Part shown: positions 53,388 through 62,239 of the stretch, one piece after another
Numbering within the stretch: the stretch's first letter is position 1
Layout: every line of letters starts with the position of its first letter
DNA from: Arthrobacter ipis
GTDB lineage: Bacteria > Actinomycetota > Actinomycetes > Actinomycetales > Micrococcaceae
Reading direction: 5' to 3'
Length of the DNA: 64,000 bases
Assembly: GCF_014694315.1 (NCBI RefSeq)
Contig: NZ_JAAOXD010000001.1
Span: 18,829 to 82,828, forward strand
Position numbers and translations under genes: made by a program
Notes under the pieces: model-generated
The model's database searches: none
The model's input: only the letters and a program-made list of their open reading frames with translations
Told to the model about the DNA's origin: nothing

Positions 53388-54212
53388 TTAGGGCGGCGGA
53401 GGGCTGAGGAGCTGACCCGGGAGAAGGACGTTGGGATCGGCTCCGATGACGTTCCGGTTGGCCTGGTACCAGAGCGGCCAGCGGGCTGCTATATCCACGT
53501 CCGAAGCGCCGGTCCCCAGCTCGCGCGCGGCGATGCTCCACAGTGATTCTCCGGCCCGGACGGGTACCTCGCGGCGGGCACTGGCGGGCTCAGCCGCTGC
53601 CCTGGCGGGCAATGGGGTGAGGCGGCCGGGTTCCACAACCGGGACGCGCGGCTTCCACTGAGGCTGGAGTTCACCGCCGTCCACGACGGATCCTTCCGTG
53701 AGGCCGGAGCCCGCGGAGCGGCCGGCGGGTGTTCCCTGCCGCCCGTCAGCCAGGGGTGCCCACGCTGCGGACAGGGACGATCCGCTGTTCGGGGAAAGGG
53801 CTGCGGCGGGTAAAGCATCCGCGTGGGCGAGCGGTGCGCCGAGAAGCTGCGCCCCCACCGCGGCCATCGCCAGCCTGCGCATGAAAACAGGTGTGAACCG
53901 CCCCGTGACGCAGGCTGCGGCATGGTGCCCGGTCCGGTCCAGGAGTGCCGATGCAAAGGCCGTCGCCAGGGACAGTAGCCACCAGGCGATGACTGCCAGC
54001 CCGGCGGCGAGGGCCAGCAGGCCAATCAGGTCGTCGAATTGCAAAGACTCCTGGCGTGCAGCGGAGCGCCTCCACTGGTCGACGATCCCGGCCCCGGTAA
54101 AAGCGAGAAAGACTCCGAGCCCCAGGATGACGCCCGCCAGGGCGGCTTCTGCCCTCACCGGACGGTGTACCTCTACCGCCATGACTGCCCCCAACCAGTG
54201 TATTTGATGCAC
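53388..54212 (-). CDS. LysM domain membrane-anchored protein
   Basis: Up to 274 residues. Hydrophobic helices lie near 25-47 (ALAGVILGLGVFLAFTGAGIV) and 63-90 (LIGLLALAAGLAVIAWWLLSLATAFASALL), then a Pro/Ala/Ser linker. The C-terminal LysM domain (VRAGESLWSIAARELG... LWYQANRNVIGADPNVLLPGQLL) should bind peptidoglycan. ATG at 54182 is an alternative start that removes 10 residues and would leave a basic N-terminus. The architecture places the LysM outside the cell, near the wall. It has no catalytic domain, so it is probably a structural or regulatory wall protein. Confidence 0.8.
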   Translation of the reverse strand: MHQIHWLGAVMAVEVHRPVRAEAALAGVILGLGVFLAFTGAGIVDQWRRSAARQESLQFDDLIGLLALAAGLAVIAWWLLSLATAFASALLDRTGHHAAACVTGRFTPVFMRRLAMAAVGAQLLGAPLAHADALPAAALSPNSGSSLSAAWAPLADGRQGTPAGRSAGSGLTEGSVVDGGELQPQWKPRVPVVEPGRLTPLPARAAAEPASARREVPVRAGESLWSIAARELGTGASDVDIAARWPLWYQANRNVIGADPNVLLPGQLLSPPPP

Positions 54213-54304
54213 TTTGATATCGTTTGATGCGGTTAGTGCTGTTGGACTCAGTTTGCGGCAGGTCTATCTCCTTGTCTATGGAGATAGAAAAGTTTGTGGA
54301 TTAA

Positions 54305-54333
54305 TTGACCGTCCTCACGGGCGCGCCTACGCT
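54305..54333 (+). promoter_or_regulatory. Complete promoter of a leaderless gene
   Basis: TTGACC (54305-54310), a 17-base spacer and TACGCT (54328-54333), then 6 bases before the ATG at 54340. This is the clearest -35/-10 pair found next to a leaderless start. Confidence 0.7.
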
Positions 54334-54339
54334 GTCGCC

Positions 54340-54909
54340 ATGAGATGGAATGCACTCTTTCAGGATCTTGAGCTGCAGCTTGCGGAGGCCGGGGTCCTGG
54401 GCCTGGAGTCCGAGATCACCGAGCGCTCCCGGGCAGACACGGCTGCCATCGCACTCGACGACAGGCTGCGAGGATCCCTGGGCTGCCGCATTGGCATCCA
54501 TCTGAGCGCAGGACAGGTCTTTGCCGGCACCCTCAGCCATGCCGGGTCCGAGAGCCTGGTCATCGACGAGGCGGCGCACCAGGTGCTGGTTCCGTATGCC
54601 GCCGTGGGCCATTACACCGGGCTCGGGCGGTTCGCGGTGGGTGAGGCGTCCCCCGTGCGGCGCAGACTTGGCCTTGCCAGCGCGCTGCGGGGGTTAGCGC
54701 GGGACAGGGCAGAACTCACCGTCCTGATGGCGGGCCGGTCACCGGATGTGCAGTTCTCGGGTGTGATTGACAGGGTGGGGCGGGACTTCTTTGACCTCGC
54801 CATGACGCTGCCCGGAGAAGCGCGGAGGGCTGGCCACGTTGCCGATGTGGCTACGGTGCCGTTTCGGGCTCTCGGCGCGCTCCGCTCACGGCGCGGAGGA
54901 GATCTCTGA
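54340..54909 (+). CDS. Conserved-looking hypothetical protein
   Basis: A 189-residue protein with no signal peptide, membrane helix or cysteine-rich site. It begins MRWNALFQDLELQLAEAGV and has a predominantly beta C-terminal two thirds (IGIHLSAGQVFAGTLSHAG; VIDEAAHQVLVPYAAVGHYTGLG; VQFSGVIDRVGRDFFDLAM). The beta repeats around a glycine-rich core suggest a small barrel, but I cannot name a family. It has a consensus promoter 6 bases before the ATG, an unusual investment for an unknown gene, and stands alone. It ends 45 bases before the convergent HTH gene. Confidence 0.6.
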   Translation: MRWNALFQDLELQLAEAGVLGLESEITERSRADTAAIALDDRLRGSLGCRIGIHLSAGQVFAGTLSHAGSESLVIDEAAHQVLVPYAAVGHYTGLGRFAVGEASPVRRRLGLASALRGLARDRAELTVLMAGRSPDVQFSGVIDRVGRDFFDLAMTLPGEARRAGHVADVATVPFRALGALRSRRGGDL

Positions 54910-54954
54910 CCCCGAAGCAGGGAATGCAGCGTCCGCCCCTGAAACCGCCCGTGC

Positions 54955-55170
54955 TCAAATCGACCTCGACTTGGCCTCTTGAATCATGCGGCTTGCCTCG
55001 GCATAACGCTCTTCGATGTACTGCTCGAGCATCTTTTCCTCAACCCGCCACTGGCCGCGGCCACCCACCTGGATTGCCTTCAGTTCGCCGCTGCGGACGA
55101 GGGCATACGCTGCCGGCGCATTGATCTGAAGCTGCTCGGCGACATCTGCAAGCGTAAGGAAACGGGGCAT
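54955..55170 (-). CDS. Small excisionase/BldC-like helix-turn-helix protein
   Basis: A 71-residue protein with a MerR-like or excisionase-type winged HTH (FLTLADVAEQLQINAPAAYALVRSGELKAIQVGGRGQWRVEEKMLEQYIEERY), the BldC/AlpA architecture. Such proteins are stand-alone DNA-binding regulators in actinobacteria; no recombinase is near, so a phage role is unlikely. The ATG at 55170 is preferred because CACAAT on the minus strand ends 6 bases upstream and no ribosome site exists for any other in-frame start. It is divergent from the SAF-domain gene. Confidence 0.8.
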   Translation of the reverse strand: MPRFLTLADVAEQLQINAPAAYALVRSGELKAIQVGGRGQWRVEEKMLEQYIEERYAEASRMIQEAKSRSI

Positions 55171-55323
55171 AGTCCAATTGTGCCACCGCTGGTCGCGGCT
55201 GATGCCGTTATCCACAGTTTGACGTTGTTTGCCTGAATACCTTTCCGATTGAGCAGGCATGCCGTAACAATAATCATGACCGGCGCGATTGAAGCGCCCA
55301 GGCGTCAAGGGGGAGCAGTACGC

Positions 55324-55968
55324 ATGAGTGCAAGCACGGCGGCCGCGGGAGCCCGGCTGAAAAAGCCTTCCTGGAAGGACCCGAGGCTTCTGGTGGGCGT
55401 GCTCCTTGTCCTCGCCTCTGTTGTCGGTGTCGTTGCTCTCGTCGGCAGCGCGGACCGGACCACAGAGGTGTTTGCCGCCCGTGAGGCAATCGCAGTCGGT
55501 CAGAAACTCACTCCTGAAAACATCAGCCGTGTGAAGGTTCGCCTAGGCGACGTCGAAGCGCACTACGTCACAGCGGCGTCTGGCATTCCCGATGGCCAGG
55601 TGGCAGTCCAGCGGATTGCCAAGGACCAGTTGGTTCCCCGTGAAAGCCTGGGCAGTGTCGACGCCCTGGATCGGAAACCCGTGGCCGTCACGGTTCAGGA
55701 GGCCTTGCCGGAGCAGGCCGTTGCAGGTACCCGGGTTGACGTCTGGGTCTCCATGCCTGACGCCCGGAACGGTTTTGCCGAACCGAAGCTGCTGCTCCCG
55801 GGCGCCGAGATCGCGGAGGTCTCACAAGGATCCACCGCCCTTGGCGCTGCCAAATCCACGGTCCTGATGGTCCTGGTGGGAAATGAGCAGATGGCCTCCC
55901 TCCTCGGCGCGCAGGCGAACGAAGCCAAAATCTCAGTGGTATGGAATCCCGGCGGGGCCACCAAGTGA
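55324..55968 (+). CDS. SAF domain membrane protein (CpaB/RcpC-like)
   Basis: A 214-residue protein: a basic cytoplasmic N-terminus, one transmembrane helix (~25-45, LLVGVLLVLASVVGVVALVGS), then a SAF domain (EAIAVGQKLTPENISRVKVRLGD... DQLVPRESL) as in CpaB/RcpC proteins of Tad pili and in FlgA. ATG at 55324 has GGGGGAG 9-10 bases upstream and is preferred over an in-frame ATG at 55276. Its stop overlaps the CpaE-like gene (GTGA). The remaining pilus genes (prepilin, CpaF, TadB/C) are not present in the window. Confidence 0.8.
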   Translation: MSASTAAAGARLKKPSWKDPRLLVGVLLVLASVVGVVALVGSADRTTEVFAAREAIAVGQKLTPENISRVKVRLGDVEAHYVTAASGIPDGQVAVQRIAKDQLVPRESLGSVDALDRKPVAVTVQEALPEQAVAGTRVDVWVSMPDARNGFAEPKLLLPGAEIAEVSQGSTALGAAKSTVLMVLVGNEQMASLLGAQANEAKISVVWNPGGATK

Positions 55969-57293
55969 GTATTCCGGTTGTCACCGTCGGTGAGTCCCAG
56001 GAGGATCTGGTGGGCGGACTGGAGCGGCTCCACGGTCCCGTCACAGTGGTCCGGCGCTGCGCGGAGCTCGCAGAACTGCTGGCTGCCTGCCAGAGCGGGC
56101 TGGCCCGGGCGGCTGTTGTTGCCGAGGGAAGCCAGGGCCTGACTGCCTCGCTGGTGGACAGGCTCGCCGCAGTAGGCGTAGTGATCATTGCCCTGACCGA
56201 CAGCCCTGAGGAGCGGTTGAGGCTCCGCGGGATCGGGGTCACCGCGGCGCCCCTGACCGTCGAATCCACAGCACTGGCGGAGAGTATTGCCGACGCCGTC
56301 GGCAGGCGCGAGTGCTCGAACCCGGCGGGGCTGACTCCCGGCGCCGGTCCCGTTTACAGCACGGGTTTCGCGGATGCCGGCGCGGCCCTGCGCCCGGAGG
56401 CTGCTGACGCTGAATCGGAGCCAGCTCCTGTCGGAACCGGCAGGGTCCTGGCGGTGTGGGGACCGGCCGGTGCACCCGGCAGAACCCTGGTTGCCGTCAA
56501 CGTCGCGGGGGAGCTGGCTGCGGAAGGCAAGTCCGTCCTGCTTGTCGACGCCGACAGCTACGGGGCCAGCGTCGCCGGCGTCCTCGGGCTGCTGGACGAG
56601 GCGGCGGGTCTGGCGCAGGCCTGCCGGCTGGCCGACCAGGGCCTCCTGGACCGCGAAGCACTGCTCCGTGTCGCCGTACCGGTCACTGCCACGGCCGGGA
56701 CTTTCCGGGTTCTGACGGGAATTACCCGGGCCGACCGCTGGACCGAGTTGCGGGCGGCCGCGCTGGCGCTTGTTTTGGACCGTGCGCGGGAAGTGGCCGA
56801 CTTTATCGTGGTCGACGCCGGCTTCTGCCTTGAGGCCGACGAGGAGCTGAGTTTCGACACCATGGCGCCGCGACGCAACGCCGCGACGCTCAGGAGCCTT
56901 GAGCTGGCCGATACCGTGATCGCGGTTGGCTCCGCGGATCCGGTCGGCGTTCCCCGCCTGGTCAGGGGGCTGGCGGAACTGGAAGGGGCAGTGCCGGGGG
57001 TCAGCCCCGAGGTGGTGCTCAACAAAGTTAGGGCCTCGGCTGTGGGCCGCTCGCCGGAACGTCAGCTCCGGGAGGCGTGGGACCGGTTTGGCCCGTCCGT
57101 GAGGATTAAGGCCTTCCTTCCGTGGGACCCTGGCGCAACGGACGCAGCGCTGCAATCCGGGTCATTATTGCTGGAATCGGCTCCGGACTCCCGGCTTCGG
57201 TCGGCGATCGCGGAATTGGTTTGTGCACCTGTCCAGCAAAAGTGCCGATCCTCTGTGTTTTCCTCCACAGCAAGGCGCAGGCTGACGGGCTAG
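55965..57293 (+). CDS. CpaE/MinD-like P-loop protein with altered Walker A
   Basis: A 442-residue protein. The N-terminal ~125 residues are receiver-like, as in CpaE, followed by a linker and a MinD/ParA-like domain from ~155. The P-loop reads GPAGAPGRT instead of KGGxGK(T/S): the catalytic lysine is Arg. Switch-like segments VLLVDADSYGASVAGVLGLLD and FIVVDAGF are retained. In Tad systems CpaE localises the pilus machine; here only the SAF partner is present, so it may serve another localisation process. The start is a GTG overlapping the upstream stop. Confidence 0.78.
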   Translation: MSIPVVTVGESQEDLVGGLERLHGPVTVVRRCAELAELLAACQSGLARAAVVAEGSQGLTASLVDRLAAVGVVIIALTDSPEERLRLRGIGVTAAPLTVESTALAESIADAVGRRECSNPAGLTPGAGPVYSTGFADAGAALRPEAADAESEPAPVGTGRVLAVWGPAGAPGRTLVAVNVAGELAAEGKSVLLVDADSYGASVAGVLGLLDEAAGLAQACRLADQGLLDREALLRVAVPVTATAGTFRVLTGITRADRWTELRAAALALVLDRAREVADFIVVDAGFCLEADEELSFDTMAPRRNAATLRSLELADTVIAVGSADPVGVPRLVRGLAELEGAVPGVSPEVVLNKVRASAVGRSPERQLREAWDRFGPSVRIKAFLPWDPGATDAALQSGSLLLESAPDSRLRSAIAELVCAPVQQKCRSSVFSSTARRRLTG

Positions 57294-57345
57294 GCTCACG
57301 GTGAGGGCTGCAAGGAAGCAGCCGCAAACTGTGTGATGGAGGCGT

Positions 57346-60300
57346 GTGTCGATGTCGTCTGGGTCCAGCGTGGAGGATCAGTCCCGTTCAATCGGAGCCG
57401 AAGAAGGCTTCTTTGCGGACTACTACGAGCATCTGGCGGAGGAGGACGCGCTCACTTATCCCCACGAGCTACTGACAGCACGGGCTGAGACCCACCGCGC
57501 CGTCGGTTTCGAACGCCGGCCGGGGAGTGCCAACATCTCGATCGTTCCGGAGGGCGACCGCAGCGTTGTGTACATCGTCACCGATGACATGCCTTTCCTG
57601 GTGGATTCAGTCAACGCCGAGCTGGTCCGGCAGAATTCGGCCATCCACCTCGTTCTGCACCCCATGTTCGTGGTCACGCGCAACCGTGAAACCAACGAAC
57701 TCGTCAAGGTGGACAGGGTCCCGTCCAGCATCGGCCTCTCCAGCGGCGACACAGCGGCACTGCCCGTCCTGTCCCACCTGATCGCACAGGGTGACAATGC
57801 GTCCCACATGGAATCATGGATTGCCGTCGAGATCGGCCGCGCCAGTGACGAAGCGGCTGACCAGCTTCAGGAAGGGCTGGAACGCGTCCTCGGAGACGTC
57901 CGGGCCGCCGTCGAAGACTGGCCGAAAATGCGCAGCAAGGCATTGCAGATCGCCCAAGACCTGGACAAAGTGGCGCACTCGGCCCAGATCGCAGAGCTGC
58001 GCCAGGCACAGGACTTGCTTCGCTGGCTCGACGAGGGCAACTTCACCTTCCTCGGCTACCGGGAATATGACCTGGTCAACGAAGAAGGCGAGGATGTCCT
58101 CGAACTGCGCGAGGACAGCGGCCTGGGCCTGCTGCGGGCGCACCACGATACCCATCAGGTGCAGCATCTCACCGACGCCGGCAGGCGCAAGGCCCGCGAA
58201 AAGCGCGCCCTGGTTATCACTAAGGCCAATTCCCGCTCAACAGTGCACCGGCCTGCCTACCTGGACTACGTCGGCGTGAAAAGTTTCGATGCCGCCGGCA
58301 ACGTCAACGGCGAACAGCGGTTCATCGGACTGTTTGCCACCAGCGCCTACACTGACTCGGTGCGCAATATCCCGATTGTCCGGGAAAAGGTCGAGGCCGT
58401 GCTGCGCGGTGCCGGTTTTCCGCCGGACTCGCATTCCGGGAAGGACCTGCTGGGAATCCTGGAAACCTACCCGCGCGACGAGCTCTTCCAAATTGAAATT
58501 CCCGATCTCGCCGCAACGGCAGCGGGAATCCAGCGGCTGCAGGAACGCCGCCGGACCCGTCTGTTCCTCCGGCCGGACATCTACGGACGGTTCATGTCCG
58601 CCGTCGTCTACCTCCCTCGTGACCGGTACACCACCAACGTCCGGCTGAGGATTGAACAGGAACTCCGCGAGACGTTCCACGCTGAGTCCATTGACTTTGA
58701 AGCGAGGATGACCGAATCCGCCCTAGCCCGCCTGTTCTTCCGTATCCGCCTGCCCAAGGGCGAGGACGTCAGCCACGTCAACACCGATGCGCTGGAAAAG
58801 CGGCTCGTCCGGGCCGCCCGTTCCTGGAGCGAAGGGATCGCCGAAGTACTCCGCGAGCGGAGCGCCGACGACGGCGCCAACGAACTGGCGGCCATCTGGG
58901 CCGAGGCTTTCCCGGCGGGCTACCGCGTCGACTACGAAATCGAAGATGCCCTCGAGGACATCGCCCGGTTTGAACAGTACGGGGCCGAGGCCGAGCGGAC
59001 TGTTGGTGCCCGGCAGGAACGGCCGGGAGTCCATGTCTACCTTCCCGAAGGCGCAGGCGCCACCCTCGAGGAGGACGCCAGGGTCAAGCTGTACATGCTG
59101 GAGCCGAAGAGCCTGAGCCAGATCCTTCCCTATTTCCACAACCTGGGGCTGGAGGTGCTGGACGAGCGGCCGTTCGAGATCGAGACAGCCGACCGGCGGG
59201 ACTTCTTCCTTTATGACCTCGGACTGAAGTACCCGGCCGGGGTGGACCCGGTGTCCACGGGCCGGCTGCTGGCGGATTCCTTCGGGGCGGCGGTTTCCGG
59301 CGGTGTCGAATCCGACAGTTTTGACCGGCTGGTGCTTCGCGAGGGCATGACGTGGCGGCAGGTCATCGTGCTGCGGGCCTACGCCAAGTACATGCGCCAG
59401 ATGGGAAACACCAACTCGTTTGAGTTCATGGCCGATACCCTGCTGGCCAATCCGGAGGTCACCCGCGGACTCATTGCCCTGTTCGAGGCACGCTTCGATC
59501 CCAGCCTGCCCGAGGCCGAGCGGGTGCAGAAGCAGGCAACCGTCCGCGCCCAGCTGGCGACGTCGATCGACGATGTCGCTACCCTGGATGCAGACCGCGT
59601 GGTGCGGACGTTCACGAACCTGATCGAATCAACGCTGCGCACCAACTTCTACCAGGACAAGCCGCACCTGAGCTTCAAGCTCAACCCCTCGGCCATCGAA
59701 GGGCTGCCCTTCCCGCGGCCCATGTTCGAAATCTGGGTTTACTCCCCGCGGGTCGAGGGCGTTCACCTGCGCTTTGGCAAGGTGGCCCGCGGCGGGCTCC
59801 GCTGGTCGGACCGCCGGGAAGACTTCCGGACGGAGATCCTGGGTCTGGTCAAGGCACAGACGGTCAAGAATGCCGTCATTGTTCCAACGGGCGCAAAGGG
59901 CGGGTTCTTCGCGAAGCGGCTGCCCGATCCCGCCAAGGACAGGTCGGCCTGGATGGCGGAGGGCGTCGAAAGCTACAAGACGTTCATCCGCGGCCTGCTG
60001 GACATCACCGACAACCTCGTTACGGAAGCCGACGGCGAACGGCTCGTCCCGCCGTCGAGCGTTGTACGGCACGACGGCGACGACTCCTACCTGGTGGTCG
60101 CGGCGGACAAGGGCACGGCATCCTTCTCAGACATTGCCAACGGACTGGCCGCTGACTACGGATTCTGGCTGGGCGACGCCTTCGCCTCCGGCGGTTCGGT
60201 GGGCTATGACCACAAGGCCATGGGCATCACCGCCCGGGGTGCCTGGGAGTCGGTCAAGCGGCACTTCAGCGAGCTGGACCTGGACACCCAGTCAGAGCCC

Positions 60301-62205
60301 TTCACCGTGGTCGGCGTCGGCGACATGTCCGGGGACGTCTTTGGCAACGGCATGCTCCTGTCCAAGCACATCCGGCTGCTCGCGGCCTTCGACCACCGGC
60401 ACATTTTCCTCGATCCGAACCCGGACGAGGCAACTTCCTACACGGAACGGCAGCGGTTGTTTGAGCTGCCCCGGTCGTCCTGGGACGACTACGACAAGAG
60501 CCTGATCAGCGAAGGCGGCGGTGTCTACCCGCGGCAGGCCAAGTCGATTCCGGTCTCGACTCAGGTCCGCTCCGCGCTGGGGCTGCCCGAGGACACGACG
60601 CAGCTCAGCCCGCCCGAACTCCTGCGCGCGATCCTGCTCGCACCCGCCGACCTCCTCTACAACGGCGGCATCGGCACCTATGTGAAGGCCAGTTCCGAGA
60701 CGCACGCTATGGTGGGTGACAAGTCCAACGATGCCATCCGGGTGGATGGACGCGACCTTCGGGTCAAGGTTGTGGGCGAGGGCGGAAACCTCGGCATGAC
60801 GCAGCGGGGCCGTATTGAAGCGGCTCTGCAGGGCGTCATCCTGAACACGGATGCCATCGACAACTCCGCCGGCGTCGACTGCTCCGACCACGAGGTCAAC
60901 ATCAAGATCTTCGTGGACCGGATGGTGGCTGCCGGCAAGCTCGACGCCGCCGAGCGCTCGGACTTCCTCGCGTCGATGACCGAGGAAGTGGGGCGGCTGG
61001 TCCTGGAAGACAACATCGACCAGAACATCCTGCTGCTGAACGACCGCCAGAAGGTCGCCGAATGGAGCCCGAGCTACGAGCGGCTGATGGACTGGCTGGA
61101 GAAGACGGCCGACCTGAACCGGGACTTGGAGGCGCTGCCGTCCACCGCTGTCCTGCGCGAACGGCTGGAGCAGGGGCAGGGCCTCACCTCACCGGAACTG
61201 TCCGTGCTGGCCGCCTACGCCAAGATTGAACTGGCGACGGCCCTGCGCGACAGCGACCTGGCCGACGACCCGTGGTTCCGCACGACGCTCCGGCAGTACT
61301 TCCCGGTCCAGCTCAGGGAGAGATTCGACGCCGAACTGGACACCCATCCGCTGCGGCGGGAAATCATCGCAACGGTAGTGGCCAACGACATGATCAACCT
61401 GGGCGGCATCACCTTTGCCTTCCGGACCATGGAGGAGACCTCGGCGAGCGAGGTGGCTGTGGCCAAGGCGTTCGTGGCACTGCGGGAAATTTACGAGCTC
61501 GACGTCATGGTGTCCGAACTCAACGACCTGCCTGCGTCGTTCCCGACTGAGCACTGGAGCACCGTCCACCTCGATGTCCGTCGGCTGCTGGACCGTTCGG
61601 TGCGGTGGGTCCTCGCCCAAGGCAACGCGTCGCGGCCGATTGCCGACATCGTCGCCGAGTTCCAGCCGCCCATGGAACCCATGCGGGCCCGGCTGTTGGA
61701 CTACCTGCGTGGTGAGGACCGCCAGCGCGTTGCCTCCTGGCTTGAGAAGGCGCGGTCGTGGGGCGTGCCCGAGGACCTGGGCCACCGCTGGGCAGAGCTG
61801 TTCGAGAGCTTCGTCCTGCTTGACATCGCAAAAATCGCGCACAGCCGCAAGGAGCCGGTGGAGGACATCGCCAACGTCTACTACACGGTATTCAACCGGT
61901 TCCACGTGGACTCCCTGCTGGAGCGGATCAGTTCCCTGCCCCGCGCGGACCGCTGGCAGGCCCTGGCCCGTGCAGCTCTGCGCGATGACCTCTACTCGAC
62001 CGTCTCGGACATGACGACGGCGGTCCTGGACTCGACCGACGAAGGGTCGCCGGCCGAGGACAGGCTCAAGGCCTGGGAGCAGCTGAATGCGGAACATTTG
62101 GGCCGGGCGAAGAGCATGTTCGATGAGGTCAACGCCCTCGAAGCGGACGACATGGCCTCGCTCTCGGTAGCATTGAGGCTCTTGAGGTCAATCGTCCGAC
62201 GCTAG
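57346..62205 (+). CDS. gdh: Large NAD-dependent glutamate dehydrogenase (~180 kDa type)
   Basis: A 1619-residue protein, the size of mycobacterial Rv2476c and Streptomyces L-GDH180. The N-terminal ~700 residues include ACT-like regulatory modules (e.g. SIVPEGDRSVVYIVTDDMPFLVDSVNAELVRQ); the dehydrogenase core begins near residue 810 with KVARGGLRWSDRREDFRTEILGLVKAQTVKNAVIVPTGAKGGF, the lysine motif region, followed by VGVGDMSGDVFGNGML (NAD fold) and VVGEGGNLGMTQRGRIE. It converts glutamate to 2-oxoglutarate plus ammonium and feeds the TCA cycle. GTG at 57346 has TGGAGGC 3-5 bases upstream; an ATG two codons later is possible. TAGGCT at 57290 is a -10 candidate. Confidence 0.95.
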   Translation: MSMSSGSSVEDQSRSIGAEEGFFADYYEHLAEEDALTYPHELLTARAETHRAVGFERRPGSANISIVPEGDRSVVYIVTDDMPFLVDSVNAELVRQNSAIHLVLHPMFVVTRNRETNELVKVDRVPSSIGLSSGDTAALPVLSHLIAQGDNASHMESWIAVEIGRASDEAADQLQEGLERVLGDVRAAVEDWPKMRSKALQIAQDLDKVAHSAQIAELRQAQDLLRWLDEGNFTFLGYREYDLVNEEGEDVLELREDSGLGLLRAHHDTHQVQHLTDAGRRKAREKRALVITKANSRSTVHRPAYLDYVGVKSFDAAGNVNGEQRFIGLFATSAYTDSVRNIPIVREKVEAVLRGAGFPPDSHSGKDLLGILETYPRDELFQIEIPDLAATAAGIQRLQERRRTRLFLRPDIYGRFMSAVVYLPRDRYTTNVRLRIEQELRETFHAESIDFEARMTESALARLFFRIRLPKGEDVSHVNTDALEKRLVRAARSWSEGIAEVLRERSADDGANELAAIWAEAFPAGYRVDYEIEDALEDIARFEQYGAEAERTVGARQERPGVHVYLPEGAGATLEEDARVKLYMLEPKSLSQILPYFHNLGLEVLDERPFEIETADRRDFFLYDLGLKYPAGVDPVSTGRLLADSFGAAVSGGVESDSFDRLVLREGMTWRQVIVLRAYAKYMRQMGNTNSFEFMADTLLANPEVTRGLIALFEARFDPSLPEAERVQKQATVRAQLATSIDDVATLDADRVVRTFTNLIESTLRTNFYQDKPHLSFKLNPSAIEGLPFPRPMFEIWVYSPRVEGVHLRFGKVARGGLRWSDRREDFRTEILGLVKAQTVKNAVIVPTGAKGGFFAKRLPDPAKDRSAWMAEGVESYKTFIRGLLDITDNLVTEADGERLVPPSSVVRHDGDDSYLVVAADKGTASFSDIANGLAADYGFWLGDAFASGGSVGYDHKAMGITARGAWESVKRHFSELDLDTQSEPFTVVGVGDMSGDVFGNGMLLSKHIRLLAAFDHRHIFLDPNPDEATSYTERQRLFELPRSSWDDYDKSLISEGGGVYPRQAKSIPVSTQVRSALGLPEDTTQLSPPELLRAILLAPADLLYNGGIGTYVKASSETHAMVGDKSNDAIRVDGRDLRVKVVGEGGNLGMTQRGRIEAALQGVILNTDAIDNSAGVDCSDHEVNIKIFVDRMVAAGKLDAAERSDFLASMTEEVGRLVLEDNIDQNILLLNDRQKVAEWSPSYERLMDWLEKTADLNRDLEALPSTAVLRERLEQGQGLTSPELSVLAAYAKIELATALRDSDLADDPWFRTTLRQYFPVQLRERFDAELDTHPLRREIIATVVANDMINLGGITFAFRTMEETSASEVAVAKAFVALREIYELDVMVSELNDLPASFPTEHWSTVHLDVRRLLDRSVRWVLAQGNASRPIADIVAEFQPPMEPMRARLLDYLRGEDRQRVASWLEKARSWGVPEDLGHRWAELFESFVLLDIAKIAHSRKEPVEDIANVYYTVFNRFHVDSLLERISSLPRADRWQALARAALRDDLYSTVSDMTTAVLDSTDEGSPAEDRLKAWEQLNAEHLGRAKSMFDEVNALEADDMASLSVALRLLRSIVRR

Positions 62206-62239
62206 GACAAAGTCCCGCCGTCGAAAAACTGGAGGTGCA

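Noticed and set aside
54955..55170. Excisionase-like protein as evidence for a prophage or integrative element
   Set aside because: No integrase, attachment site or phage gene is near; BldC-like stand-alone regulators have the same fold.
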